From assembly GCA_964036275.1 (NCBI GenBank), contig OZ038433.1, forward strand, positions 37,419,336-37,483,335: a DNA stretch of 64,000 nt, given 5' to 3'. Position numbers and translations under genes: made by a program. The notes under the pieces were generated by a model, which saw only the letters and a list, made by a program, of their open reading frames with translations, searched no databases and was not told the DNA's origin. Shown here one piece after another: positions 19,448 through 31,191 of this stretch. The stretch comes from Litoditis marina. Its lineage: Eukaryota > Nematoda > Chromadorea > Rhabditida > Rhabditidae. How positions within the stretch are numbered: position 1 is the stretch's first letter; each line of letters begins with the position of its first letter.

Positions 19448-22316
19448 ATGGGTTACCCGGAATTCGATCTGGTGCCGGAAGTTTACCTCAAAGTCATACA
19501 CATACTCACTATTGTCGGTATTGTGGTGAACGCTTTCGGTGTTTTTGTCATCTTAACGTATTCTACGGTTCATATGCGCACGTACAAACGGTTTCTGCTG
19601 AACTATCAACTCTGGTAGGTCAAACCTCTGAATATCATAGAAGTATTTGAGACCTATGTCCGGAACAAAACCAAACTAGAAAAATAACAGAACACAAAGA
19701 AACATACAGTTCACGTTCAAATTCGCCCGAGAGTCGTACACTCAGAATATTTTCACTCCAACTGAGACTTCTACAGTAGGACAACGAAACTTTCAGGGCA
19801 TTCAACTTACGTAAATGTTAACGGAACCTATCAAAAAGACTAAACAGTGTTAGGAAAGGTCCAGTTTGGATCACAAAACAGCGCTTGATAAATTTGTCTG
19901 CGTGCTGTAGAAGTCTCAGTGAGAATGGTGTAGACTATAGCAATGTAATGTTGCAGGAGTTCGGCGGCCGATCTGGTGATCACGCTGACTTCGCCGGTGA
20001 CCTACCTCCCAATCACAGTGGTCAACTGCAATGGACCCCTGGAGTGGCTGGGTGTACCTGCGGTCTGGCAATGCACAGCTATTGCATTCATCGTTTTCGG
20101 TGAGACATTGAAAGCGATCTTCCCAAGTAACTCAAAATAGAATAAGAATAGAATAGAACACTTATTGGATAACAAGGGAGTTGTTTATTGGATCACCAAC
20201 TTGAATGCGAAAAGGAAACAAAAATATTCGGTAGTCCCGAGCGGAAATTATTCCGAATAGGGAAAAGTATTGTTCTTCTAAAACCGATGACGTTGAATGA
20301 GTTGAAGGAACAAGGTTTGTACAAACTCCAAGCCGGTTTGGCGCATGTTCAAAACCGTGCTTAGTTCCTGTCCATGCTAGGATAATTCAACAACTCATAT
20401 AATGAAACAAAAAAGTCAGACAGATAATATGAAATCATGTACTCATTGGTGCCATTCAAAATATATAACACTAAGACAAATAGGTTGTTTAGGTTCGCTG
20501 GCGTCAATCGTTCAATTGTTCTGCTTCCGCCAGGACGCCATGATTCCGATGGGTCATCCGAAAAAATTCTCCTGACCGTTTTATTACTTTTTTCGAATTA
20601 CACTGATGTTGGTGTTCACTATTCCAATTCCACCTTTCGCCTATGCAATAACTCCCGATCAGCGACTTGCCAAGGACTTGATCAAACAGGTAAGGGACTA
20701 CTGAACATAGAGACTGAAACTATTTACTGTATACTGGTGTTCAAATAGCTTGAACAGTTTCCACTAAAGTTGAGCATACTGTAAGCCAAACTCCGCATGG
20801 TAGAAATACAATTTCATAGACGTGATTCAATGAATACTATGTGCTATTTAATTCTATGAGAACCTTATACTATCAGTAACACCTACCTCCGAGATATTTG
20901 CAGGAATTCAAGTGCGCCCCCTCGAACCTGGATTCTCCACAGAATTTCGCTATAATCGTACTTTTGCGTATTTGGCCTGTGCTTTCTGGTTCTCAGTGCG
21001 GCCGGGCTGTGCATTTTCTGCTTCGTTGATGCGTTTCTGTTTCTCGAATCACAGAGTTCCTCATTTTCTCAGAAGACAAAGGACATGCAGACGTATTTTC
21101 TGAAAACGCTCGGCTTTCAGGTAGAAGATGTTTTTGTTCATTTATATTTTCTTTCACTGTTTATTTCAACCCCTATCCAACTAGAAGTGATTAGTTCTTG
21201 TTGATATGAGGGAAAGCACTAATAATTTAGTTTCACGTTGACGGAAATGCCTAAACTTGATTTTTTAAGGTTCTTCTAACTGAAAAAAAACTGCAAAAAG
21301 TGAGACATGCACTGAATGCTACGTTTCCTTCATACGTTCTCTTTTTTCTTATGATCGCCCTAATCTCACATTCCATCAAGTGCTTAATTTTCTACTGCCG
21401 CTAAATTCTTTTTTTTTATGAAAACAGTTTTAGATAGTTCTACCCACAGCTTTTCTTTTCGTTCCGACCATTTATGTTTGTTTTCTGGTTCCATTCAAGT
21501 ACATTAATCAAGGTTTGCCTTCTGAAGCCGATTTTCGCTCGATATATTAGCGAGTCGGTTCTTTTGACAGAGTTCAACCAAATTACCCGAAACTAATGCA
21601 TTTTCTCTCTTTGAACTTCACATGAAACCTTTATGCGCTATATAACCCCGCAAGTAATCAAAAAAGAAATGAAAACTGTGAACACGTCAAAAATCATTCA
21701 CAGAAAACTCCCAGTTGAAACGTATACAGTGTTGCAATTTCCAGATCTTTTAAACGTTTTAATAATTGTTGTAACAATGCACGGAAGTGTGAGTTCGTTG
21801 TGTATGATCAGTCTGAACGTACCATATCGAAAAGGAACTGTCTCTCTTCTAAGAAAAGGTGAGCTATGAGCTGATGTAATCACAAATTGAAGTACAACAA
21901 CACAATGTTGACGAACGACAACACGTTGTTTGAGAAAGAAGCTGACATAAAAACACGGTATTTTATCGTTTTACTTGCACGCGATTCAACTCTGAAATCG
22001 TGCGCGTATCGCGAACCCTTAACCCGGGACAAAGTTGAGCTCTCTGTGCTCTGCTCGGAAACCACAATTTTCAATGGCATAGAGTAGCAAGCATAGTTAG
22101 AGGTGGCCCTCTAGTTGGAAAATTGAAGATGAAATTGAGTAAAACAGGTTTTCAGTCTGTTACACGCACATAATATAATATGAAGCTTGCCAGCGTTGAA
22201 CGTATACTAAACCAAAAAAATTTGTAGGTGCATGTTTTTCAGTTCTGAATACTTCTACGAGCTCCGTGGTCCCGGTCGTGAACGTGCAAAGCAGTTGTGA
22301 TGACACGGAGAAGTAA
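19448..22316 (+). pseudogene. srh-family chemoreceptor (Srh 7TM GPCR), 7 exons, two lesions
   Basis: Exons 19448-19614, 19957-20099, 20493-20689, 20904-21120, 21434-21512, 21745-21858 and 22243-22316 encode about 330 residues, the usual Srh length. Srh hallmarks appear in order: MRTYKRFLLNYQLW ending TM1, SSAADLVITLTSPVTYLP in TM2, the TPDQRLAKDLIKQ loop, an FSQKTKDMQTYFLKTLGFQ segment, LPTAFLFVPTIY in TM6, MHGSVSSLCM then NVPYRK at TM7, and a Ser/Val-rich tail. Such receptors act in ciliated sensory neurons. TTTCAG three bases before the ATG is a likely trans-splice acceptor. Exon 3 has an in-frame TGA at 20573-20575, and exon 4 is 217 nt, one base too long, with the frame changing near 20960 (CTTTTGCG). 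Either lesion could be an assembly error; together they suggest a pseudogene. Confidence 0.8.
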
Positions 22317-22370
22317 AACTGTTACTGGCAAAATTATAAAAAAAATAGCAACGTAAAACTTCTCGATATA

Positions 22371-22458
22371 TATTAATATGTCCTATAGTTACTGGTTGAA
22401 CACGAGTATGTCTGTTGACATACTCGTGTTCAACCAGTAACTATAGGACATATTAATA
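22371..22458. repeat. Near-perfect 42-bp-arm hairpin with a 4-nt loop
   Basis: The left arm 22371-22412 is the exact reverse complement of 22417-22458, with TGTT as the loop. It starts 54 bp after the stop codon of the srh pseudogene. Its lack of divergence suggests a recent origin by foldback replication or a very short inverted-repeat element. Confidence 0.95.
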
Positions 22459-22687
22459 GTGCGACTCGCCATATAAATAGTATCAAGGAGTTCATTCCAG
22501 CCTTTTTGTTGATTTTTCGAACCTTGAACAGGCTAATGAATTAATAATATCAGCTTTACGGTGATTAGAAGACTAGGAGGTCTGGGGTCTATTTTTCCGT
22601 TTTTTTTTCTGAACAAAACCTAACTCTGAATATATAATCTGTCTTTCTCATTCTTTTCTACCTCTTCTTTACAATGTTTTATGCTCT

Positions 22688-22800
22688 TCCTCTCCCCCCC
22701 CCCCCTTCTATCTCTCTCTTTCTCTCTCTTCAATCCCTCTCCCTCCTTCTCTCTCTCTCTCTATGCACTATGCACACCCTCATCTCCTCATATCCCTCTC
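22688..22800. repeat. CT-rich low-complexity tract with a C-run
   Basis: Runs of CTCTCT and a C-run near 22696 make up a pyrimidine-rich stretch. The short ORFs across it are low-complexity artefacts. Confidence 0.85.
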
Positions 22801-24310
22801 TCCACCCCCACTATTTTCTGCCGGCTGTTATGCGCTCCCCATCGATTTTTGCTTGTGCTTCTCTAAATCTCCGAAATATCTCCCCTTCTCCTCCCTACCT
22901 CCTATCCGGAATTAGATCTGAAATTAAATCCACAGCACGAACTTTTTTTGTCCATTTATCTCAATTCTGTCGTTGAAAACACTTTTCTTTAAGTAAGATG
23001 TTATTTAATTTTTATTGAGCTTCATTATAAAAAAAGTGAGCAGCGTTCTCACTCAAAATGAACCAGTTTGTAAAAAAGGTTTGTTGACCGGAAATTAGAA
23101 AACGTGGAGACGAAAAACGATGAATCTGCTAAGTTATACCACATTCATATTATATCGTCGCTCAAATAAAGCTCACAGCTGTTTAAGTGTTCAGACATGT
23201 CATGAAACAGAAAAAGTGCGATTTCGCGCCCAAATATCGGCGGAAAATTATGAAAAACTCTATATAAAAGCTTTTATTTATATTTTTCTGTATACATTTC
23301 AGTTTCTGTTTCCATAGAATAGCTCACAGGTTCGTAGTGATACTCTCTTAGGATATTATTGTTCAATTAATTAATTTCCCATAGAATTCGAGTCCACGAA
23401 ACATTGATTGTTACGCGATTACGTGGGACGTGAAAAGTAAACACACGCCCATTTGTCTAGATCGCTCGAAAAAAACTTGGTCGACGAACGTCAAACAAAT
23501 CCCTCCGTTTTTTCAAGTTTTCTATTTTCTCGAACGATTCCTTGCTCCCGAGTCTACATAAACAAAATATGTGGTACTTTATGAACCTCGTACATCTCTT
23601 ATTCTTGAACAGTTTAACATCATCATAAAATTGAATCGATCGCACAACCCTAATGAATAATTCCTGAACTGTCGTATTTCAATCAGTGTTTCACAACAGC
23701 AGGAGAAAGGTTTGTAGTTAGGATCATGTTACTTAACAACTTTTCAAATTGTAGACAATCTGTGCCGTTGAAAAGCCCCTCCTCCACAAATGGCCGGAGT
23801 AACTGTTTGGAATCAGATCATTCAAAGAGAGCCAGAAAACGTTTATATGATCGGGCGGGCTGCCTAAGATAGATGCCTCTTCTGTCTAGAACCAAAGTAC
23901 CTAATTAGCATACGGTGCACATATTTCACTCTAATAGGTTCACATTTTCTGAATCAACCCTATCAAAACCACAGGGAAAGTGTATGTGGCCCTATCCCGA
24001 TGCGTTTGTAGTTGGATTTCATTTTCGGTCGAAGGTTTAATTAAGGTATTGAGTTGAAACTACAACCCAGTTTTGGTCATCCCTTCTTTGTTTAGATATG
24101 CCAGGTATAGTTTGTTTCACCCACTTTTAACCCTCTACAGTAATCTACTCAAACGTCTAGATCAAAATTTGGTAATTTGTCGTTTTCAGATTCTCTCCAA
24201 ATTTTGGTAGTGTCTTCTGCGCCTTTACTATTACAAACTTTGAAAATTAGGAATCAAAATATTGGTTCATTCGTTAGAAAACGCCGTCTGAATGTTTGAC
24301 GGATTACTGT
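22801..24310. other. AT-rich intergenic DNA
   Basis: No exon series, RNA gene or clear repeat was recognised. Short open frames are scattered and lack splice context. Confidence 0.5.
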
Positions 24311-24319
24311 AGAATAGAG

Positions 24320-24920
24320 TGGTTAAGGAATTGAATTGAATTGGAATTGGAATTGAAAAGAATTGAAAATCAATTCCAAAGAATTGAATTGAATTGGTTT
24401 TTTTGTACAACCAATTCCAAAGAATTGAATTGAATTGGTTTTTGTGTAAAACCAATTCCTTAGAATTGAATTGAATTGGTTTTTTTAAAATCCAGGAATA
24501 TTAGAATCGAATTGAACTGGTTTTTGAATATCAGCAATAATATTTGGAATTGGTTTTGGAATTGGTTTTTTCAGCGTGGGAAAATTGTTTGTTTTCTGCT
24601 GTGTTATATTCAATCTCAAGGCGGTAGTAGTGTTAATAAACACAAAAACTGAATTGACAAAAAACTGCATCTAGAATTGAAATTGGAATTGATTTTTTTG
24701 AGAATTGGTCGGAATTGGTCGGAATTGAATTAAATTGAATTGGTTTTTTGGCGCCGGAATAGAATTGAAATTGAAATCCGGATATTTTTTGAGAATTGGT
24801 TGGAATTGGAATTGAATTGAATTGGTTTTGCGCCATCGGAAAAGAATTGGAATTGAAATTCTGAGATTTTTTGAGAATTGGTTGGAATTGGAATTGAATT
24901 GAATTGGTTTTTCGGAATTA
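24320..24920. repeat. Degenerate GAATTG minisatellite
   Basis: GAATTGAATTGAATTGG and GGAATTGGTTTTTT recur about ten times with irregular spacing near 60 bp. The minus-strand ORFs rich in NSIPI/QFNSI come only from the repeat. Confidence 0.85.
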
Positions 24921-25009
24921 GTTAACCACTTTAACTGTAGAAGGACATCGACTAGTGAAACAGAGTATACCTCAACTTTCTCTCTGCCCTTTTTTGATGG
25001 ACCGAACCA

Positions 25010-25250
25010 TTTTTCTCTTTGGTTCCACCGAATCGGTTCGTTTTCATAGTTTCAATCCGGTTGGTGGTTTGCTCTTCCCCATCTCAGTTTCCTCCATTTC
25101 TGCCCTCATTCGAATATAAACCAAACCAGGGTCATTTTTTCGTAGACCCAATCGGTTTCTTTTATAGTTTCATCCCGGTTGGCGGTTTGATCTTTCCTCA
25201 TCTGTTTTCCCGCCCTTCCCCATCTCAGTTTCCTCTCTTTTTCTCTTTCT
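25010..25250. repeat. Diverged tandem duplication of about 115 bp
   Basis: The block around AATCGGTTCGTTTTCATAG to CCCCATCTCAGTTTCCTCC is repeated immediately downstream with scattered differences. The 132-codon ORF across it follows the repeat and is not supported as a gene. Confidence 0.6.
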
Positions 25251-26613
25251 GCCCTCCCGCGTTTCATCTGTCAGTAGAGAGCCAACAGCTTTCAATCAAT
25301 CTATGCGTCACCCCAAATGGGTTCAAAACAACATCCATCTCCTGCCTAATCACAGAATCTATTCAGTTTTGTTTTCATCAGCTAGTTGCTCTATTTTCGC
25401 TCGCCATATCCAAGTAAGTGCCACTATACACATTCCGTAATGGCACTGCTAGTTCTTGAAATATGACCATTTGTACCGTGTTTTACGAAAATACAAAATA
25501 AAATACAATTTTTCTTCGCAATATTTGCACGGAATTCGAAAAAAACTTCAACGGTTCCCACACGTGCAACGTATTCTGAATAATCTGCAGTGTGCAGTTC
25601 TATGTTATAGTCTATCTATGAGTTGCGTTTGGTCATTGAATTTTTATGAAACCATTGTTCTATTTGATTTCAAATAGTTTCAGTTTGCGCACCGCTCTTT
25701 TATACATATTATATGAAGAAATTTCCAAGTTTTTATATTTTGTGCCACCTCGTGTTCTGTTCAACAAACAAAACAATTTTTTCATTGTTCATGCATAGCG
25801 CCAGTTGGTGGCATAAATGACGTGATGTTATGTGTGTGACTCCTATATACGCTTCAAGCATCCAGACTCTTTTGTTGGTGTTTTTCATCTAAGAGCGTGC
25901 CAGTGGCCCACTAAGACATCATTAATTTTCCAATGACGTGGTTGGATAGTCTGCAAAACATAATAAGTTCCTCACTACCTTAATCTATTTTTGATTCACC
26001 ATTGTTGATAATATTGTACGAAAAAAAACCAAGGTTCTGATGTGTAAAACTGAATCTGGGTCACTGTTTGTACGCAAACTACATTTATATAATTGTTTTC
26101 GCACAATTATCTTGCTGGGGGTGGAAGTAATACGGCTCGGGATTGTGGTTATTACGGATGAATTGTTTTGCTACAAGTAATACAAATTACCAGCGGCAAT
26201 CGACAAAGTACTAGCGAGAGTGTCCTATGAATATTGTCGCACGCTGCATGAGAAGTAGACTATCGAGTTTCATTCGATTTTCTAACTCATAAGAACGGAT
26301 GAAGCAGAGTTTCAAGGCACAATGAGCTGAATCCCGAGTTACGAAATCAATCGACGAAGTCTACTGCTAGTGAACCCCATAGTCATACTGAACTTGTGAA
26401 ACCTCCAAAGCAAAGCTCACATACTTCAGGTTTTATCTGTTCTCCATGCATTTCAACTCGTTTTCTCGTCAAAAATCCATTTCGGATGAAGTTTACTAGA
26501 GCATCATTATCCGACTACAGGGTTCGTGATTTCCAGAGCAAGCTAGTACGGTGTATGTTGCCCACAGTGTTCGTAGTTTAATCTCGTTACTTTTTGGTCA
26601 AAGTTCGAAAATC

Positions 26614-26871
26614 ATGGCGTGTACTGAGTGCCAAATACAGCTGAACTATGGCCACGTATACCCGATTGTTTCCAACACCTTACAGAATTCATTATTCATC
26701 TTATGGCCAGCGGGTGCTATATTTCCCTCAATTTCGATCGTGGCTGCATTTATTAGTCTAGACGGAGAAGGCCACAAAGAAATAGTTTTTGTATGGCACG
26801 CAGAGAGCGCCGGCCTTTCACTATACACTGTTGTCTCAATCTACGTATACTGCCTGTCGATAATCGACTAA
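26614..26871 (+). CDS. Possible 85-aa two-TM protein, weak
   Basis: A single open frame starts MACTECQIQLNYG and has two hydrophobic segments (FILWPAGAIFPSISIVAAF and LSLYTVVSIYVYCLSII). No family is recognised. No neighbouring exon was found, and the length could arise by chance in this composition. Confidence 0.2.
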   Translation: MACTECQIQLNYGHVYPIVSNTLQNSLFILWPAGAIFPSISIVAAFISLDGEGHKEIVFVWHAESAGLSLYTVVSIYVYCLSIID

Positions 26872-27234
26872 TCTCAAATTGTTATTTAGTAGTAAGCAGA
26901 ATCATGACACAGAATTCAGATTAAAAACATTGAGAGCTCGTGTTTGGAACGCTTGTGACTCGAAATTGAGTATTGTTCCACAGACATAACAATTAGTGTT
27001 ATAATTATAAACTTTGGTTCTGATGAGTGGTGAGGAAAGCTCTAGTTTCATCATATTGTAAACTTACTATTGATATGGATGTTGTCTGCGACATTCATAT
27101 CAACGCAATAGCAGTTGGCATGCTATAGGATTTGTCAAACCGTTGTGGACACCGTACCATCGATTTTGCAAGGGGCGGGGTTTGGCGAGCGGCCAGCTGG
27201 TCTGCGTATCATTGATCTACACACTCTCTCAATT

Positions 27235-27322
27235 GCTGGCAAGTAGTCAACGACCGCTCGCCCCGCATCGCTCAATCAATTGAACCCTCTGCTGTCTTTA
27301 TGGGGAAAATGGCGACTATAAA
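27235..27322 (+). repeat. Dispersed repeat R1, copy 1
   Basis: About 88 bp matches 44811-44896. Shared blocks include CATCGCTCAATCAAT and GGGGAAAATGGCGACTATAA. Both copies are in plus orientation. Confidence 0.8.
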
Positions 27323-28494
27323 CCATAGACGCCCATTAGGCTTGCGTGTTCAAATTTAATTCGGACCAGCTTTAAGACCAGACACCTACACAGCTGTTCG
27401 TTTATCAGTTCAGAGTACTTCAGTTTTTTTCTATAATCATATCTGGGATAATTTCTCGTTACATTTACTGAGTTTTAACGCAATTTGTCAATGTTCAGAG
27501 TGCGGTATATCCCACAAACAAGTTTGAATAACAGTTATTCATTTTTCTTTTAATAGATATAACATTCTACAAACTGCACTTATTTTAGTTTTTATTTCCC
27601 CGCCTCGGGCAATCTCAGGTTCAAGTTCGGGAGAAGCATGTGCACAAGCAAATTAAATCAGAGGTTCCGCGTCCCACATTGTTGCCCCTTTTATTCCAAC
27701 TCAATCACCACCTTTTGGAGGAAAAGAGCAAAGACTGCATTCTCAGTTGATTCTGGTTTAGAGAAAATGCGCTCATCCAAGTTCTGAGATGAAAAAATCT
27801 TGCTTGAATGTGCTCAGATGGTAGGGACATGTTGAAAAGTATTGTTTTTCCGTTTTTCATCATAATTGCTGTTTTTGAAACATGGAATCTCAGAATGTAT
27901 AGTCATTGTTCAAACTGCAAAATGAACTGAATTTATCCCTGATGTGAACTATATAAGTCTTGAATTAAAATATTGTTTGACTGAAACAACCACGTTATCT
28001 AATCCAGCTGATGTTTGCGTTCATCTTCATTTGGCTACACAAATATCGCGAAAGAGCTATGAGTCTGCGATTTTTGTTGGTCCGATTTGTCAGTAGGTTT
28101 CTCTCCTAGAGATATTGAATACTGCGATATATATATACTGCTAGTTTAATGCATGGCAACGTAATGCATGTGCAATCCAACTAAGCCTGAAAACGTGCCA
28201 GATTGAAGTATAAATCAAATGTGTTCTAACGTTTTGCGTGACAACCGCATATATTGCCAGTGTTAACACTTTCGAGGAACTTACAACCTAAAAAAAATTT
28301 CCGGGATAATTATCTTTAATTGCGCACTTACCGAGATGTGAACCAATACTGAGAAGCCTTGACAAAGGTATCAATGTCGAAATAGCATAAGAAAAGTTTT
28401 GTGGTTTCTGGTTATTGAACTGTGGGTGCAAGCCGGCAGCTCAAACTGTTTAAACTGTACTTTTTTCAACAACTCCAACTAACTAGGGGATTAT

Positions 28495-28630
28495 CATTAC
28501 CTTTAAAGAAGGACGATTATGTGGACCAATCCCGTGACATCGGTCCTTTAAACTGTAATTGAAAAATGTATTGCGGTTTAAAGGATTGAAGCGTTGCGAT
28601 TGGACCACATAATAGTGCTTCTTTAATGAC
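28495..28630. repeat. Palindromic MITE-like element, 136 bp
   Basis: The two halves are imperfect inverted copies: CTTTAAAGAAGGACGATTAT and TGGACCAATC on the left match TTGGACCACATAATAGTGCT and CTTCTTTAAT reversed on the right, with TCCTTTAAAC/GTTTAAAGGA near the centre. No ORF is present. Confidence 0.75.
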
Positions 28631-29014
28631 TCTTCCATTTTCTTCTGGTATAACTTCACCCCCTTATAAGCCGTCGCTTATTTTTAGTATCAAAATAATC
28701 TCATCAGCTAGCCGTGTGCATACGATTTGTGTGTACACTTTAGTTTTCTTGGAGATTTAGCAAATCCAAATAAGCTTCGTTGCTCTCAATTACTAATGAT
28801 GTGCTGAAAATCCGGCCACCCCACTCCGCTTTATTAAAAAACCGTTTCAACTTTCTAAGTGTGGGATATTGAATAAAATATATTAGATTAAGTAAAAAGT
28901 ATCTCTTTCTCACACACTAAGTGAGAAACTATGTGAACTTAATCTCTATTAGGTCGTTTCAAACATGTGTTGTTACGCATTGTGCTATTCATCTCCCTAA
29001 TACATTTCTACTAG

Positions 29015-29090
29015 GCTTGTTAAAGTCGAACTGGGAACTCGACTCAAAAAACTGAGTTTTTTGCCCAAACTCGAAATGTTGAACTCGGTT
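29015..29090 (+). repeat. Dispersed repeat R4, copy 1
   Basis: CTTGTTAAAGTCGAACTGG to TTGCCCAAACTCGAAA matches 45948-46010. Weaker echoes (runs of ACTCGAAAA) occur near 33640 and 39055. Confidence 0.6.
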
Positions 29091-29154
29091 AACGATCCTA
29101 ATATCTACCAGTCAGCGCGTCACACTAAGTATTGTCTCATCTACTTTTTCTACT

Positions 29155-29285
29155 TTTTTCTATCTCTCTCTATCCCTCTCTATCTCTGTCATATTTTTTG
29201 TCTCTCTTTCTCTCTGCCCTCATTCTCTATCTCTCCCCTCTAATACTTGATCTCCGCTCACTTCTCTCTCACTAGTTTTCCGCCC
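29155..29285. repeat. CT-rich low-complexity tract
   Basis: TATCTCTCTC and CCCTCT repeats dominate; no gene is supported here. Confidence 0.8.
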
Positions 29286-29904
29286 TCTCAGGTGCCACCA
29301 AGTCTGTGTCAACAAACTCTTTTAAACAGAAGGGATCATTTGCAGCGCAACTGATATTTCCCTATGTACTCTCGTCTTTAAACCCCTCCCGTTAACAGCG
29401 GCAAATTCTTTTACTCTACGAATTCCGGACCCATAAAGCATAGTTTTCTGCATATTGTATGTATGTCCGTTCTCAAACTACCTCACACTACCTCAATGTG
29501 CACCTTTCGTTCACACACTATGAAGTTTAGCATTCTCGTACAAATGAGATATTGGGAAGTAAGAATGGAAAAATAGTAATAAAATTATTTTTTCTAGATA
29601 GAAAGGGATTGTTGTTGTAATCCCTATGACATTTAGGATAATCGTATTGAGGTGTTTTTGTTTGCCTCCCCATTGTTCCTTCATTTCCGGTAAGTTCGTT
29701 CTTTCTCTGTTTGCTTTTTGAGTAACTCCACTTCCGATGTCAACCATTGTGGCGCCTGATTCGATCATCCTATCAACCCATTTCCGTTGTACAACCACGC
29801 CGACTCTTTGTTTTCATTCTGTAAACACGCTTGTTCAAGGTGAACTCCACGAGTTCTCATGTGCAAGAGTAGTTCTCTTAAACATAATACCAGCTCTATA
29901 CTGT

Positions 29905-29950
29905 ACATAACTTGAGGAGCTACATTTCGCTCAGCTTCCCGACTTCTTGG
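29905..29950 (+). repeat. Dispersed repeat R2, copy 1
   Basis: AACTTGAGGAGCTACATTTC then GCTCAGCTTCC matches 30699-30733 at nearly every base. Confidence 0.7.
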
Positions 29951-30020
29951 GGTTCGCTGTCGTGAGCGAGGTCATTTCCCCTACCACCTTTGACATCAGT
30001 TGATGAGAACCACCGAATGT

Positions 30021-30085
30021 ACTGTTAGTCAATTGCAGAGTCACGTGAAACATGTTGAACACAGCAGAACTCAGAAACGTGCAAT
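30021..30085 (+). repeat. Dispersed repeat R3 (CACGTG core), copy 1
   Basis: TTAGTCAATTGCAGAGTCAC is followed by GTGAAACATGTTGAACACAG and AACTCAGAAACGTGCA. Other copies lie at 38920-38970 (minus), 40172-40230 and 61494-61550. Confidence 0.8.
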
Positions 30086-30698
30086 GAAAAAGTACACGAT
30101 TTCTCATTACTAACTTTTCGATTCATTTTTCATCTAGTATGTTCTCCTTCGTATCACTGTGTGCTGTTGATTTTTCTTGTTATTTTCCACGTTTAACGTG
30201 ACTTACATTCGCTGAACATTCGCTGAACTGCTGTGTAGTGTGCTGATTCAGAACTCACGGAGCCCGCTGCTCCCTCCTCTCCCACACACTCTTTTCTTTC
30301 TCTCCTTTCGCGAATTGAATGTTTTCACAAATTCCGGCGTGCTGCGCACATTTATACATTTCCTCATGCTTTTGTATGCCAAAATTGCCGAGATGTTTTT
30401 AAAATTAGAACTACTTTGAAATATATAGAAGGTTTCGATGCATCATCTCTATGTCAAGCTACCTTATATATCCGGTAGTATGATAAGAAGTGCAAATGAA
30501 CTTGTTTTCCTGAGATCGCCCCAGGGTAATTTAGTAATGAGAACTGAACAGGTGAAAACGTATATAAGTCAAAAGTCTGGTGGGTTAAAACACCCGGTAG
30601 AACTCCCAAAGCATCAGAGATCTCAGTGAGAGATATCATCTCGTTTCGTGTGCTATCTAGTAGGCAAGAGTGCTTCTCTAACTTACGAGAGAGTACGT

Positions 30699-30733
30699 AA
30701 CTTGAGGAGCTGCACTTCGCTCAGCTCCCCACC
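30699..30733 (+). repeat. Dispersed repeat R2, copy 2
   Basis: AACTTGAGGAGCTGCACTTC then GCTCAGCTCCC, paired with 29905-29950. Confidence 0.7.
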
Positions 30734-31191
30734 TCCAGCGCTTGCTAGATTTTGCTACCGCAACCTATTTCCTCTTGCAAAATACCGAATGGTTAGCGTC
30801 AACCATCTTACCGACGAGTTCAATTTGTTTATTCCCTCTTTCAGTATCATATTGTCTTACTGAACTCTTCACTTCACGTACCATGTATCTTGGTTGTATC
30901 ATGTTGTAATGTGCAGAAACAACAACAGAATGAGTTCACCTATTAGTTTATATGTGATTTTATACAACTATCTCACATCACCGGATCACAGTGACTTTTT
31001 GCTGGATTACAAAGTAAAGCTGGATTACAAGGTATCATCCGTTCCCTCTCAAAGTATTTCTCCGCACACTTCTGCGAATCTGCTTCTCTCCGTCCTTGTT
31101 CAGTATTCATGTGATTCGCTTGACGAGTTTGGAACTTTTTCTGAGATTTTCAAACGCCATATATCTTTCATGTTAGCGTCATTTGGGTCTA

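Noticed and set aside
24267..24836. Minus-strand ORFs rich in QFNSIPI
   Set aside because: They are produced by the GAATTG minisatellite.
25019..25417. 132-codon ORF with hydrophobic Pro/Phe-rich sequence
   Set aside because: It spans a tandem duplication and pyrimidine-rich DNA, so the open frame is compositional.
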